This document shows positions 48,193 to 58,492 of a DNA stretch of 64,000 nt, piece by piece. The stretch spans positions 3,038,001 through 3,102,000 of the forward strand of contig NZ_CP045720.1 in assembly GCF_009646115.1 (NCBI RefSeq), written 5' to 3'. Within the stretch, counting starts at the first letter, position 1. Each line of letters opens with the position of its first letter. The translations under genes were made by a program, and so were the position numbers. Under the pieces are notes generated by a model, which was not told the DNA's origin, ran no database searches, and saw only the letters and a program-made list of their open reading frames with translations. This stretch comes from Pantoea eucalypti (lineage in GTDB: Bacteria; Pseudomonadota; Gammaproteobacteria; Enterobacterales; Enterobacteriaceae).

Positions 48193-48996
48193 ATGACAGG
48201 CAACATCTGGCGCTCACTGCGCGGCTTTATCAGCCAACTTTTTCCCGCCAGTTACCGCTGGCCTGCGATGGATGTCCGGCTTGGCGATCGTCAGTTGCAT
48301 CTGGTGGGCAGCATCCATATGGGAACGCGCGACATGCAACCGTTGCCGCCGCGCCTGCTGCATCTGTTGCAGCATGCGGATGCGCTCATAGTGGAAGCGG
48401 ATATTACGCAGGGTGGATCACCCTTTGATCACCGGGGCGATCGTCCAGCACTCACGACACGGCTGGAGAGCAGTACGATGCAAACGCTCACCGCACTGTG
48501 TCAGGAGATGAGTCTCAACCTGAGCCTGCTGGATAACCTGCCCGCCTGGCAGGTGGCGCTGATGTTACAGGCACAGCAGGCGCAAAGACTGGGATTGCGA
48601 CCTGACTACGGCATCGATTATCAGTTGCTGCAGGCAGCAAAAGATCTGAACAAGCCGGTGATTGAACTGGAAGGCGCAGATGCACAGATCGCCCTGCTGA
48701 CCGCACTGCCGGATGACGGTATGGCGCTGTTACAGGATACGCTGCTGCACTGGCATACCAATGCGCGACTGCTGCAGATGATGGTGAGCTGGTGGCTCGA
48801 TACGCCGCCACGCCAGCCGGAAATTACCCTGCCCGCCACGTTTAGTCAGGCGCTGAATGATACGTTGATCGGTCAGCGCAATGCACAATGGTGTCACAGC
48901 CTGCGAGGGCTCGCGGCAGGAAACTATGTGGTCGCGGTCGGCGCGCTGCATCTGTACGGCGAAGCTAATCTGCCTGAGATGCTGAAGAAGCCCTGA
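48193..48996 (+). CDS. ybaP: TraB/GumN-family protein YbaP
   Basis: A 267-residue protein of the TraB/GumN (DUF1471-unrelated, Tiki-like) family, whose members are possible metalloproteases. Conserved blocks: LHLVGSIHMGTRDM near the start, LIVEADIT, GIDYQLLQAAKDLNKPVIELEG, and the C-terminal VAVGALHLYGEANLP. The two G-x-x-H motifs carry the likely metal ligands. ATG 48193 with AAGGA is preferred over a frame starting within copA. The region after its stop encodes ChiX on the other strand. Confidence 0.9.
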   Translation: MTGNIWRSLRGFISQLFPASYRWPAMDVRLGDRQLHLVGSIHMGTRDMQPLPPRLLHLLQHADALIVEADITQGGSPFDHRGDRPALTTRLESSTMQTLTALCQEMSLNLSLLDNLPAWQVALMLQAQQAQRLGLRPDYGIDYQLLQAAKDLNKPVIELEGADAQIALLTALPDDGMALLQDTLLHWHTNARLLQMMVSWWLDTPPRQPEITLPATFSQALNDTLIGQRNAQWCHSLRGLAAGNYVVAVGALHLYGEANLPEMLKKP

Positions 48997-49083
48997 AAAA
49001 AAGAGAGCCGATAATGTTATCGGCCCGTCAAAGAGGAATTTGTTTATGATTTTGGTTATCGCCAGCAATCAGATTGCGGGCGC
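48996..49083 (-). ncRNA. chiX: ChiX (MicM/SroB) small regulatory RNA
   Basis: On the minus strand between ybaP and ybaK, the same place as in E. coli. The conserved seed AAATTCCTCTTTGACGGG (49024-49041 region) is followed by a GCCGATA/TATCGGC terminator stem and a run of seven T. A 5' hairpin (GCAATC-T-GATTGC at 49065-49077) parallels the 5' stem of E. coli ChiX. A candidate -10 TAAAAT lies at 49091-49096, giving a transcript of about 85 bases. ChiX base-pairs with and silences chitoporin (chiP) mRNA with Hfq. The exact 5' end is inferred. Confidence 0.88.
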
Positions 49084-49168
49084 GAGGCCAATTTTACGCA
49101 AAGAACAAAATTTCGCCACCTTTTTCAATGGATCTGCGCAATAAGATTTTTCTTAGTAAGGAGCCCGT

Positions 49169-49648
49169 ATGACGCCCGCCGTAAAATTGCTGGAAAAACA
49201 AAAAGTCAGCTTCATCCTGCACCCCTATGAGCATGACAGTCACGAAACGCATTTTGGTGATGAAGCCGTGCGCAAACTCAATCTGGATGCGCGGCAGGTG
49301 TATAAAACGCTGCTGGTGGCGCTGAATGGCGAGGCGAAACAGCTGGCGGTGGCGATTACGCCAGTTTCGACACAGCTGGATCTCAAGAAGGTGGCAAAAG
49401 CGCTGGGCGCGAAGAAAGCGGATATGGCTGACCCGCAGCTGGCGCAGCGGGTCACGGGTTATCTGGTGGGCGGTATCAGTCCACTGGGGCAGAAAAAACG
49501 GCTGCCTACGGTGATTGACCATTCTGCCAGCGCATTTGACGCCATGTTTATTTCAGGCGGTAAGCGTGGACTGGATATCGAACTGGCACCACAGGATCTT
49601 TCGCGGCTGCTGGACGCCCGGTTTGCGGATATCGCCCGCCACGATTAA
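49169..49648 (+). CDS. ybaK: Cys-tRNA(Pro)/Cys-tRNA(Cys) deacylase YbaK
   Basis: A 159-residue editing protein of the INS superfamily that hydrolyses Cys-tRNA(Pro). Core: [22 protein letters not shown] (with the catalytic lysine), [28 protein letters not shown] and [21 protein letters not shown]. Same length as E. coli YbaK. AAGGAG precedes the ATG. It converges with the LysR gene and overlaps it by 4 bases. Confidence 0.96.
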   Translation: MTPAVKLLEKQKVSFILHPYEHDSHETHFGDEAVRKLNLDARQVYKTLLVALNGEAKQLAVAITPVSTQLDLKKVAKALGAKKADMADPQLAQRVTGYLVGGISPLGQKKRLPTVIDHSASAFDAMFISGGKRGLDIELAPQDLSRLLDARFADIARHD

Positions 49649-50523
49649 ACCCGTGGCTGGGCGCAAAGCTGATCGATCATCCAGCGGCCCGCCGGGCCAG
49701 GTGGCGTGCGTCGCGACCAAACCACCTCAATGGCGATATGCTGCGGCCAGCCCGGCATCGACAGCTCTTTCAGGACGTCATGTCCAAACTGCTTCACCAG
49801 CCAGCGCGGCAAAACAGTCCAGCCAAATCCCTGCTCCGCCATCTCTAACAGCAGTAAGTACGTGGGTGCCGACCAGATTCGTCCCATCGGCGCGGGTTCA
49901 GAGTCCTCAACCCAGGTGTTTAGCCGCAGGTGACGAACGCCTTCCAGCTCGCTTTCGCTTACGGTACTAAGCTGCGCCAGCGGATGATCGCGATGTAAAA
50001 AGACGGCCATCTGCGCTTCAACCTGCAGTCGTGCTACCGCAATATCCACCGGCAGATTAGGCTGTGCCCGCACCACACCCAGATGGACCCGCCCGGCCTG
50101 CAGCAGATCCAGCACATCGCCATCCTCGGCAATCATGGCCTCCAGTTCAATCTCCGGATAACGGGCATCAAATTGCCTGAGCAGATGCTCGTGGTGATCG
50201 GTTTGCCAGAAATCGGACATAGCAAAACTCAGCCGGGGCTCAACGCCCTGCGACAGACGTATCGCCAGCGCATCCAGCCGCTCACTGGCGGCGAGGATTT
50301 GCTGAACCTGAGGAATAACACGGCGTCCCTGCTCGGTCAGGATGGGTTGACGACCGGCGCGATCAAACAGCACGAAACCGAGATCATCTTCTAAATTTGC
50401 CACTGCTGCGCTGATGGTGGACTGACTTTTACCCAGCGCGCGCGCCGCCGCAGAGAAAGAACCGCTCGCCACGGTCTGCATAAAAGCCTCAAGGGATTCC
50501 GGGGAGTAACGCATCTGAACCAT
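49645..50523 (-). CDS. LysR-family transcriptional regulator divergent from a PACE pump
   Basis: A 292-residue LTTR: N-terminal winged helix ([40 protein letters not shown]) and a periplasmic-binding-like effector domain. Divergent from the PACE transporter at 50604, with 80 bases between the two starts, so it most likely controls that gene; AceI in Acinetobacter has a LysR partner, AceR. Inducer unknown. The Walker-free, standard length is normal. ATG 50514 is an alternative start. Confidence 0.87.
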   Translation of the reverse strand: MVQMRYSPESLEAFMQTVASGSFSAAARALGKSQSTISAAVANLEDDLGFVLFDRAGRQPILTEQGRRVIPQVQQILAASERLDALAIRLSQGVEPRLSFAMSDFWQTDHHEHLLRQFDARYPEIELEAMIAEDGDVLDLLQAGRVHLGVVRAQPNLPVDIAVARLQVEAQMAVFLHRDHPLAQLSTVSESELEGVRHLRLNTWVEDSEPAPMGRIWSAPTYLLLLEMAEQGFGWTVLPRWLVKQFGHDVLKELSMPGWPQHIAIEVVWSRRTPPGPAGRWMIDQLCAQPRV

Positions 50524-50603
50524 CGCTTTTTTCGATAGGTGTTCATTTTATCTTAGCATTCTGACGTGTGAAAATGCGCCGCATTATTCAAGGAGAATTA
50601 ACA

Positions 50604-51035
50604 ATGCGTACCCGCTCAATTAAAGAACGTATTCTTCATGCTGTCTGCTTTGAAACGCTGGCGATTCTGACCGTTTCGCCGCTGGCGGCATGGGTGATGG
50701 ATAAGCCGCTGTTTCAGATGGGATCGCTGGCGATTATGCTCTCAACGGTCGCGATGCTATGGAACATGATTTATAACAGCGGATTTGACAGGCTCTATGC
50801 GCCGGGCCAGAAACGCGGACCCGGCGTGCGTGTGTTACATGCAGTGGGATTTGAAGGCGGATTTATCCTGATTGGTCTGCCGATTGCCGCCTGGATGCTG
50901 GATATTTCTCTGGGTCAGGCTTTCCTGGTAGAAGTGGCCTTTTTCCTCTTCTTCCTGCCCTACACCATGGCCTACAACTGGGTATGGGACAAACTGCGCG
51001 AGCGCTGGATTAGACGTCACTCCTGCCAGGCGTAA
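50604..51035 (+). CDS. PACE-family efflux transporter (BTP domain)
   Basis: A 143-residue inner-membrane protein with four predicted helices arranged as two tandem BTP repeats: RILHAVCFETLAILTVSPLAAWVM and RVLHAVGFEGGFILIGLPIAAWML, each with the H-A-x-x-F-E motif bearing the conserved glutamate, plus WNMIYNSGFDRLY and YNWVWDKLRERW. PACE proteins export biocides such as chlorhexidine or, physiologically, polyamines. AAGGAG precedes ATG 50604. Divergent LysR regulator upstream. Confidence 0.93.
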   Translation: MRTRSIKERILHAVCFETLAILTVSPLAAWVMDKPLFQMGSLAIMLSTVAMLWNMIYNSGFDRLYAPGQKRGPGVRVLHAVGFEGGFILIGLPIAAWMLDISLGQAFLVEVAFFLFFLPYTMAYNWVWDKLRERWIRRHSCQA

Positions 51036-51036
51036 G

Positions 51037-51062
51037 AAAAAAGGGAGGCGCAAGCGCCTCCC
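51037..51062 (-). terminator. Bidirectional hairpin, terminator of ushA
   Basis: GGGAGGCGC (51043-51051), loop AA, GCGCCTCCC (51054-51062). On the minus strand it is followed by TTTTTTCTTA, eight bases after the ushA stop. It also lies right after the PACE gene on the plus strand. Confidence 0.9.
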
Positions 51063-51069
51063 GTTAAGC

Positions 51070-52836
51070 TCAATGCGTACGGGCTGTCTGGTTCCCCCAC
51101 GGCCAGATCCACGCCAGAATCATTTTTGGATAGTTACGCTTCCGCGCTTTTTCCGCTGCTTCATCCCGTGCCCGAATCTGCTCATCCGTCAGGTGCACAA
51201 TCTGCTCTTTCGGCTGATAGTCGCTGGCTTTCACCGGCGAATGCGCCTTAATGAAGTCACGCAGCACCTGCGCATCCACAGCTCCGCTGTTGACATACCC
51301 GGCATGATTATCCAGACGCGGGTAACCGTCGCCACCCGCCGCATTGAAGCTGTTGGTCGCCATGCGATAAATCTGCGTGTCCTGCAGCGGTTTACCGTTA
51401 ATGCTGACGTTGCTGACCTGCTTACCGTCGGTGGTCAGGCTGATGCCGGCAAACTGCGCGTAGCCGCCTGAATCAGGCTGAATATTAGCAACGACATCCA
51501 GATATTTTTTGATCTCCGCACCGGTGAGGGTGACCGAAACCACCTGATTGCCAAAGGGCTGAACCTGCAACAGGTCACGCCAGTTCAGCTTGCCTGCTTT
51601 CAGTGAGGTACGAATACCGCCACCGCTCATCACCGCAAAATCGGCTTTGGTGAACGCCATCTGGGCGCGCAGAATCAGCTGGCCCAGATTCGTCTGCTCA
51701 AAGCGAACCTGCTCTTTTTCACCACTGAAATTGCCGTCAGCGCTGCCAACATTCACGATTAACTTCGCCTCTGCACGTTTCTGGAACGGCATCAGCAACT
51801 TCATCATGGCGGTGTTTTTCGGGATCTCTTCCTGCCAGGTCAGCCAGGTTTCGCTGCCATCTGCATTCTTTATCTTATGTTTGAGGTTAACCGGCACCAG
51901 CTGATAAGCCTCCAGCGTCACCTGACCATTACGGAAGGTGAAGTCGCCGCGGCCGACATATTTGCCCCACTTGTCAGCCTGCATAATCCAGATACCATTT
52001 TGCTTATCCGGCTCACACGGCTGGCCTGGCTGATAATTTTTTACGCTGACGTTCTCTTTTTCCATGCAGACCGCATCATGCGAATGACCGCCGACAATCA
52101 GGTCGATCGTTCCGGCAGGCAGGCTGCGCGCCAGCGTGACATCACCTATGCCGTTGCTGCCGTGTTTACCGTCGTCATAGTGGCCCAGATGGGTCAGCGC
52201 GACAATCACGTCCGGCTTCTCGGTGGCGCGCAATTCAGCCACCGCTTTCACCGTTTCAGCGACCGGATCGCGGAACTCGGTATCTGTCAGTCCGGCCGGA
52301 TTAGCCAGTTTCGCCGTGTCCGGGGTGATAAGCCCGACCACCGCGATCTTTAATCCGAGACGGTTGAATACCGCCCAGGGTTTGAACAGGCGCTGACCGG
52401 TGCTTTTTTTATACACGTTGGCGGCCAGTAGCGGGAATCTCGCCCACTGTTCCTGCTTACGCAGGACCGCGATCGGCTTGTCAAATTCATGGTTGCCCAG
52501 CGCCATCGCATCATAGCCAATGAGATTCATCGCGCGGAAATCGGGTTCAGCGTCCAGCTCATCGGACTCCGGCACGCCCGTGTTCACATCACCGGCAGAG
52601 AGGATCAATGCGCCGCCGCCGCGGGACTGAACATCGTAGCGCATGGTATCCATCAGGGTTTTCTGCGCGGCCAGGCCATACTCACCCTGTTCATTAAACC
52701 AGAAATGACCGTGCTCATCGTTGGTGTGCAGCAGACTGAAACGATAGGTGCGATCGGCCTGGGCGGCCTGTGAAAACAGCGGCATCACGGCCACCAGCAG
52801 TGCCATGCCCACCCCTGTCCATTTAGATAACAACAC
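51070..52836 (-). CDS. ushA: Periplasmic UDP-sugar hydrolase / 5'-nucleotidase UshA
   Basis: A 588-residue exported enzyme that degrades UDP-sugars and nucleotides in the periplasm. Signal peptide LLSKWTGVGMALLVAVMPLFSQAAQA. Metal-site motifs: LLHTNDEHGHFW, ILSAGDVNTG, ALGNHEFD, GGHSHDAVC; the C-terminal nucleotide-binding domain contains RTSLKAGKLNWRDLLQVQPFGN and FNAAGGDGYPRL. The start is GTG 52836, chosen for its AAGGAG site. About 35 residues longer than E. coli UshA, with an extra charged tail (EQIRARDEAAEKARKR...WPWGN). Confidence 0.95.
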   Translation of the reverse strand: MLLSKWTGVGMALLVAVMPLFSQAAQADRTYRFSLLHTNDEHGHFWFNEQGEYGLAAQKTLMDTMRYDVQSRGGGALILSAGDVNTGVPESDELDAEPDFRAMNLIGYDAMALGNHEFDKPIAVLRKQEQWARFPLLAANVYKKSTGQRLFKPWAVFNRLGLKIAVVGLITPDTAKLANPAGLTDTEFRDPVAETVKAVAELRATEKPDVIVALTHLGHYDDGKHGSNGIGDVTLARSLPAGTIDLIVGGHSHDAVCMEKENVSVKNYQPGQPCEPDKQNGIWIMQADKWGKYVGRGDFTFRNGQVTLEAYQLVPVNLKHKIKNADGSETWLTWQEEIPKNTAMMKLLMPFQKRAEAKLIVNVGSADGNFSGEKEQVRFEQTNLGQLILRAQMAFTKADFAVMSGGGIRTSLKAGKLNWRDLLQVQPFGNQVVSVTLTGAEIKKYLDVVANIQPDSGGYAQFAGISLTTDGKQVSNVSINGKPLQDTQIYRMATNSFNAAGGDGYPRLDNHAGYVNSGAVDAQVLRDFIKAHSPVKASDYQPKEQIVHLTDEQIRARDEAAEKARKRNYPKMILAWIWPWGNQTARTH

Positions 52837-53391
52837 TGTGACTCTCCTTAATTTATCGTCTGGCCCGACTTTCTGCCGCTTTGCCCCACTGTGTCGCACA
52901 TTCCCCCGGCGAACTCAAGGCCAATGCACATTCATCTGCCTGACACGCCCTGTTCTTTTATTTCTGATCCGCCTTTGATGAGCAGGACAGCCCTGCAAAG
53001 CGGCGTTAGTGCGATAACGCGCTTTACCAGTGACCCTGTCCGGTTATTGGTGGAGGGTGCAGATACTGGCAGTAAACGCTATTGCTGACCTCCCTGCTGA
53101 CTGCTGTAAAAGTGCCGCTGACAGAATTTAACTGCTCTGCACACACATTTATCTCTTTTTTACGCCAGAACGGCATCATTTACTGCATCTGATATTTATT
53201 TATCTTCCCCCGGTCTGAAGCGTCAAATCAGTGAATATTGCGGATAATGAGTAAAAACACCTGCTAAATTGTACATTTGACTTTTTTTCATGGTTTTTTA
53301 AGGTATTCCCGCAAATTGCTCAGCGAAAGAATAGATTTTGTTTTAAACTCATTTGTTACAAGCGGACACATTTGTATACAAGGAGACAGGC
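52837..53391. other. Intergenic region, 555 bases, divergent ushA/ybaL
   Basis: Contains the promoters of ushA and ybaL. In E. coli the fosmidomycin exporter gene fsr lies here; no trace of it is visible. Bases 53200-53360 are AT-rich. Short frames on both strands show no recognisable product. Confidence 0.55.
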
Positions 53392-55086
53392 ATGCATCAC
53401 ACCACACCGCTGATCACTACCATTGTCGGAGCACTGGTTCTGGCATTTCTCCTTGGGATGCTGGCAAATCGCCTGCGAATTTCTCCCCTGGTCGGCTACC
53501 TGATAGCTGGCGTGCTGGCCGGTCCCTTTACTCCCGGCTTTGTTGCAGATACGAATCTGGCCCCTGAACTGGCAGAACTCGGCGTTATCCTGCTGATGTT
53601 TGGTGTCGGCCTGCACTTCTCGATGAAAGATCTGATGTCGGTAAAGTCGATCGCCATTCCCGGTGCCATCGCACAGATCGCGGTCGCGACGTTACTGGGA
53701 ATGGGATTATCGTGGACGATGGGATGGTCATGGATGACGGGCCTGGTGTTTGGTCTGTGCCTCTCTACCGCCAGTACCGTGGTGTTACTGCGCGCGTTAG
53801 AGGAGCGACAGCTGATCGACAGCCAGCGTGGACAGATAGCGATTGGCTGGTTGATCGTTGAAGATCTGGTGATGGTACTGACGCTGGTGCTGCTGCCTGC
53901 GATTGCCGGCATGATGGAACAGGGTAACGCCAGCGCCGGACTGCTGGTCTGGGACCTGCTGTGGACGATTGGCAAAGTCGCCGCCTTTATGGTGCTGATG
54001 ATGGTGGTGGGACGCCGTGCTGTGCCCTGGATTCTCGCCCGCAGCGCCGCCACTGGCTCACGCGAGCTGTTTACACTGGCGGTGTTAGCACTGGCACTGG
54101 GCATCGCCTTTGGTGCGGTTGAATTCTTTGATGTGTCGTTTGCGCTGGGCGCTTTCTTCGCCGGTATGGTGCTGAACGAGTCGGAACTGAGCCACCGCGC
54201 TGCGCGCGATACCCTTCCACTGCGCGATGCGTTTGCCGTACTGTTCTTTGTGTCGGTCGGCATGCTGTTTGACCCGTCGATTCTGGTCACGCAGCCGCTG
54301 GCGGTGCTGGGCGCGCTGGTCATTATTGTGGTGGGTAAGTCAGTCGCTGCCTGGCTGCTGGTGTCGCTGCTTGGCCATTCGCGTCGTACGGCTCTGACCA
54401 TTTCGGTCAGCCTGGCGCAGATTGGTGAGTTCGCCTTTATTCTGGCCGGCCTGGGTATCTCACTTGGGCTGCTGAATGATGAGGGCCGCAATCTGGTGCT
54501 GGCCGCCGCCATCCTGTCGATTATGCTTAACCCGATTCTGTTTACCCTGCTTGAGCGTTTCCTGGCGAAAACGGAGACGATGGAAGAGCAGACGCTGGAA
54601 GAAGCAATTGAAGAAGAGAAGCAGATCCCGGTCGATTTCTGCAATCACGCCGTGATTGTGGGTTATGGCCGTGTTGGCAGCCTGATTGGCCAGAAGCTGC
54701 TTGAAGCCAATGTTCCGCTGGTGGTGGTTGAGAATTCCCGCACGCGTGTTGAAGCACTGCGCGAGCAAGGCATCAAAGCCGTGCTGGGAAATGCGGCTCG
54801 CGCGGACACCATGGAACTGGCCCGACTCGACTGCGCCCGCTGGCTGTTGCTGACCATCCCGAATGGATATGAGGCGGGAGAAGTGGTCACCGCCGCGCGT
54901 GAAAAACATCAGAATATCGAGATTATCGCCCGCGCTCACTATGACGATGAAGTGGAGTACATCATGGAACGTGGCGCCACTCGCGTGGTGATGGGTGAGC
55001 GTGAGATTGCCAGCAGTATGCTGCAAATTCTGCAGGATGAGATGACGCAGGGCGAGGATTTACAGGCCTGCGACGTAGTGCGCTGA
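53392..55086 (+). CDS. ybaL: CPA2-type cation/proton antiporter YbaL
   Basis: A 564-residue inner-membrane antiporter of the Kef family. About twelve membrane helices fill residues 1-390 (TTPLITTIVGALVLAFLLGM, GYLIAGVLAGPFTPGF, GVILLMFGVGLHFS and others), then a cytoplasmic TrkA-N/RCK domain begins at HAVIVGYGRVGSLIGQKLLE with its GxGxxG NAD-binding motif. Predicted to exchange K+ or Na+ for H+. AAGGAGACAGGC precedes the ATG. It converges with gsk. Confidence 0.94.
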   Translation: MHHTTPLITTIVGALVLAFLLGMLANRLRISPLVGYLIAGVLAGPFTPGFVADTNLAPELAELGVILLMFGVGLHFSMKDLMSVKSIAIPGAIAQIAVATLLGMGLSWTMGWSWMTGLVFGLCLSTASTVVLLRALEERQLIDSQRGQIAIGWLIVEDLVMVLTLVLLPAIAGMMEQGNASAGLLVWDLLWTIGKVAAFMVLMMVVGRRAVPWILARSAATGSRELFTLAVLALALGIAFGAVEFFDVSFALGAFFAGMVLNESELSHRAARDTLPLRDAFAVLFFVSVGMLFDPSILVTQPLAVLGALVIIVVGKSVAAWLLVSLLGHSRRTALTISVSLAQIGEFAFILAGLGISLGLLNDEGRNLVLAAAILSIMLNPILFTLLERFLAKTETMEEQTLEEAIEEEKQIPVDFCNHAVIVGYGRVGSLIGQKLLEANVPLVVVENSRTRVEALREQGIKAVLGNAARADTMELARLDCARWLLLTIPNGYEAGEVVTAAREKHQNIEIIARAHYDDEVEYIMERGATRVVMGEREIASSMLQILQDEMTQGEDLQACDVVR

Positions 55087-55309
55087 TTAAGTCTGGCCCG
55101 TATAGCTGTGATACCGAGACGGCACAGGGAACAGGTTCAGATCGGAAAGACGCAAAAGCCGTCATCCATGACATGCTCGGCCCGCGCCGTCCTGGCGCGG
55201 GACGCTTTCCTCTTCTGACCCTGTTCCCTGCGCGTTGAATTAATCCATTGCTGTCAGATTCACCCTCATTTAAGTTTGCAAACTGTCTGCCGCCCTGTGG
55301 CGACCCGCT

Positions 55310-56611
55310 TTACCGATCCCAGTAAGACTCTTCCAGACTGTCTTCCCGCTCCGGCAGGCCGCGGGTTAAACGCGGCGAATGCTGATTCAGCACCTGATAG
55401 CTGACACGGTTGGCATATTTACACACCTGCGCCAGCGACGAATAGGTCAGATACGGACGCGCATGTTTGCTGGAGTTAGGCACATTCAGGCTGTGATAGT
55501 TATTGGCGGTGATGTCATGCAGTAACGCCGCCAGCGCCCCATCACCGGCACCGTTGGTGTTCATGATCTTTTCCGGTCCGCCCATATAAGGCGCGATGTG
55601 CGAGAAAACACGCAGCGGCTGCTGGCAATCCTGCTGGCGCATTACGCGGCTGAACTCGTACTGGTTGAACTCAGCAATCGCACCCGGCAACAGCGGATGA
55701 TTGGTTTTACGTTTGAACTCGTCTTCGGTGTAGCCCGCCATGTAAAGCCCAATCGGGCCGGCGGTGCAGAGCACCAGATCCACCCAATCCAGCGCCATAT
55801 TGGAAGCGAGCAGTGGATCGGCTTCGCCGGTCAGCGCCAGCGCTTCCTCTTCATTCATGGCCACAATGCTGACATGATCACGCAGGAAGTCCCGCCAGAA
55901 CTCAGGATTATCGCCAATCACATGCTTGGTGCCCAGCGTCAGCACCACCGGCACGTTGTGACGTTTGGCATACTCAATCGCCCGTAACGTCGCCTGCGGC
56001 ATCGGCTCACCTTCGGCGCAGCGCACCAGGTAAGAGGTCAGTACCAGGGCAGAGGCACCGGCAATCACCTCTTCCGGCACGTTATCCGGATGTAACTGGT
56101 TCATCTGGCCTGGGCTGATAGCAAACGTTCGCTCGCCATGTTCACCAATCAGCGTAAAGCAGCGGCCAATAGCGCCATCGACACCCTGCAGATAGTTGAG
56201 ATCGACCCGGCTTGACGTGTTACAGAGATAACGATAGGCGTAGCCGCCAATCTGGATGTTATTGCACATAACACCCAGCAGCACCGAGCGGTCATCAGCC
56301 AGTACCGAGAAGTTATGCAGCGTGTTACCGATGGTGCCACCGGCAAACTGATGGGTGATCAGCGCTTCGCGCATCAGCTCGTTATAGAGCGCTTCCGCGA
56401 CGGCATTATCGATGACCAGCGAGTGCCCGGCACTCAGGCCGTAGCGCTCAAGAAAAGCGTCATCGACTTTTGCTTCGATATCCACCAGCGTCTGGTCGAT
56501 ACCCACCACCCAGCTGCCGGCATCAACGTCGTGTTGTGCGGGTTGTAACAGGGGATCGCGTGCGCTGACGGGAAAGTAGTGTTTGGATTTGCGTTTGCCG
56601 GGAAATTTCAT
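55310..56611 (-). CDS. gsk: Inosine-guanosine kinase
   Basis: A 433-residue PfkB-family kinase that phosphorylates guanosine and inosine in purine salvage. The start MKFPGKRKSKHYFP is near identical to E. coli Gsk. Features: AGGTIGNTLHN, VVLTLGTKHVI, and the PfkB anion hole NTNGAGDGALAALLHD with the catalytic aspartate. No clear Shine-Dalgarno lies before ATG 56611; the family N-terminus decides it. Same strand as hemH and adk. Confidence 0.97.
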   Translation of the reverse strand: MKFPGKRKSKHYFPVSARDPLLQPAQHDVDAGSWVVGIDQTLVDIEAKVDDAFLERYGLSAGHSLVIDNAVAEALYNELMREALITHQFAGGTIGNTLHNFSVLADDRSVLLGVMCNNIQIGGYAYRYLCNTSSRVDLNYLQGVDGAIGRCFTLIGEHGERTFAISPGQMNQLHPDNVPEEVIAGASALVLTSYLVRCAEGEPMPQATLRAIEYAKRHNVPVVLTLGTKHVIGDNPEFWRDFLRDHVSIVAMNEEEALALTGEADPLLASNMALDWVDLVLCTAGPIGLYMAGYTEDEFKRKTNHPLLPGAIAEFNQYEFSRVMRQQDCQQPLRVFSHIAPYMGGPEKIMNTNGAGDGALAALLHDITANNYHSLNVPNSSKHARPYLTYSSLAQVCKYANRVSYQVLNQHSPRLTRGLPEREDSLEESYWDR

Positions 56612-56669
56612 CGGGAGGTGCCGTCTGGAAAAACAGGCGGAGAATGATATCACACTCTCCGCCTGCGCT

Positions 56670-57629
56670 TTAACGGCGTGCGTCGACCAGTTGCGCCATC
56701 ATGTCGATATGCGCCTCATCGGCGTTCAGCGCAGGGATATACTCAAACTTCTCACCACCGGCATGCATGAAGATCTCGCCGTTTTCGCCACTGATCTCCT
56801 CAAGCGTCTCCAGACAGTCAGAGGAGAAGCCCGGACTCATCACCTGAACATGCCTGATCCCTTTGGCGGGCAGGCTTTCCATGGTTTTGTCGGTGTAAGG
56901 CATCAGCCAGGGTTCACGACCAAAACGTGACTGGAAGGTCATCATGTACTGACCGTCACGCAGACCCAGTGCTTTAACCAGGGCCGCAGTGGTATCCGCA
57001 CAGCGCTGCGGGTAGTCATCGCCTTCGTTGGCAAAACGCTGCGGAATGCCGTGGAACGATAACACCAGCAGATCGGGCTGACCGTGCCGCTCAAATGAGC
57101 GCTCCACCGTCGCTTTCAGCGCGGCGATATAGGCCGGATGCTCGGCATAGTCGCGAATAAACTGCACGTCAGGCAGCGAACGGTAATCTTTGAATACGGC
57201 GGTCAGACCATCCCACACTGAGGCCACAGTGGAGCAGGAGAATTGCGGGTAGAGTGGCAGCACAATCAGGCGGGTCACGCCCTGCGCCATCAGCTTATCG
57301 ACTGCACTTTTCAGGCTCGGGTTACCATAGCTCATGCCCAGCTCGACGGGCATATCAACACGGGCCGCCAGGGCATCGCGCTGACGCATGCTGTAAACCA
57401 GTAGCGGTGATCCCCCTTCCATCCAGACCGATGCGTAGAGTTTAGAGACGCGTGGCGAGCGAAACGGCAGAATGACAGCATTGAGAACCGGCCACCAGAG
57501 CCAGCGCGGCGCATCAACCACGCGCGGATCGCCTAAAAATTGTTTCAGATAGCGTTTAACTGCAGGTGTGGTTGGGGCGTCTGGCGTACCTAAATTTACC
57601 AATAACACGCCGGGCTTATCTTGCCTCAT
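56670..57629 (-). CDS. hemH: Ferrochelatase
   Basis: A 319-residue enzyme inserting Fe2+ into protoporphyrin IX, the last step of haem synthesis, at the cytoplasmic membrane face. Core motifs: [26 protein letters not shown], the catalytic histidine in [10 protein letters not shown], and the glutamate in [14 protein letters not shown]. It lies between adk and gsk, as in other enterobacteria. Confidence 0.98.
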   Translation of the reverse strand: MRQDKPGVLLVNLGTPDAPTTPAVKRYLKQFLGDPRVVDAPRWLWWPVLNAVILPFRSPRVSKLYASVWMEGGSPLLVYSMRQRDALAARVDMPVELGMSYGNPSLKSAVDKLMAQGVTRLIVLPLYPQFSCSTVASVWDGLTAVFKDYRSLPDVQFIRDYAEHPAYIAALKATVERSFERHGQPDLLVLSFHGIPQRFANEGDDYPQRCADTTAALVKALGLRDGQYMMTFQSRFGREPWLMPYTDKTMESLPAKGIRHVQVMSPGFSSDCLETLEEISGENGEIFMHAGGEKFEYIPALNADEAHIDMMAQLVDARR

Positions 57630-57710
57630 TGGAGTTCCTTGATGACAGCGGGGATGCGTGAAAACGGGGAAATTGTAGCGGAATTAGTGGGAGGTAAAAT
57701 CGATTACTGC

Positions 57711-57735
57711 AAAAGGGGCCAGTAATACCGGCCCC
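57711..57735 (-). terminator. Rho-independent terminator of adk
   Basis: On the minus strand GGGGCCGGTATTACTGGCCCC then TTTT. It begins 8 bases after the adk stop and lies upstream of hemH. Confidence 0.88.
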
Positions 57736-57742
57736 GTTGAGC

Positions 57743-58417
<675 letters not shown>

Positions 58418-58492
58418 CTATCTTAGAAGCGGAAGAACATACCATTATGACCCGCTCATCACAAGGAAGGGCGCGGATCGCGCAGGGTGACT

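Noticed and set aside
49046..49144. A 32-codon plus-strand frame with GAGGAA upstream of its ATG, between ybaP and ybaK
   Set aside because: The apparent ribosome binding site is the complement of the ChiX seed, and the frame is antisense to that RNA. No conserved protein features.
53496..54644. A 382-codon minus-strand frame inside ybaL
   Set aside because: Serine/arginine-rich low-complexity translation typical of a shadow frame; ybaL is intact on the other strand.
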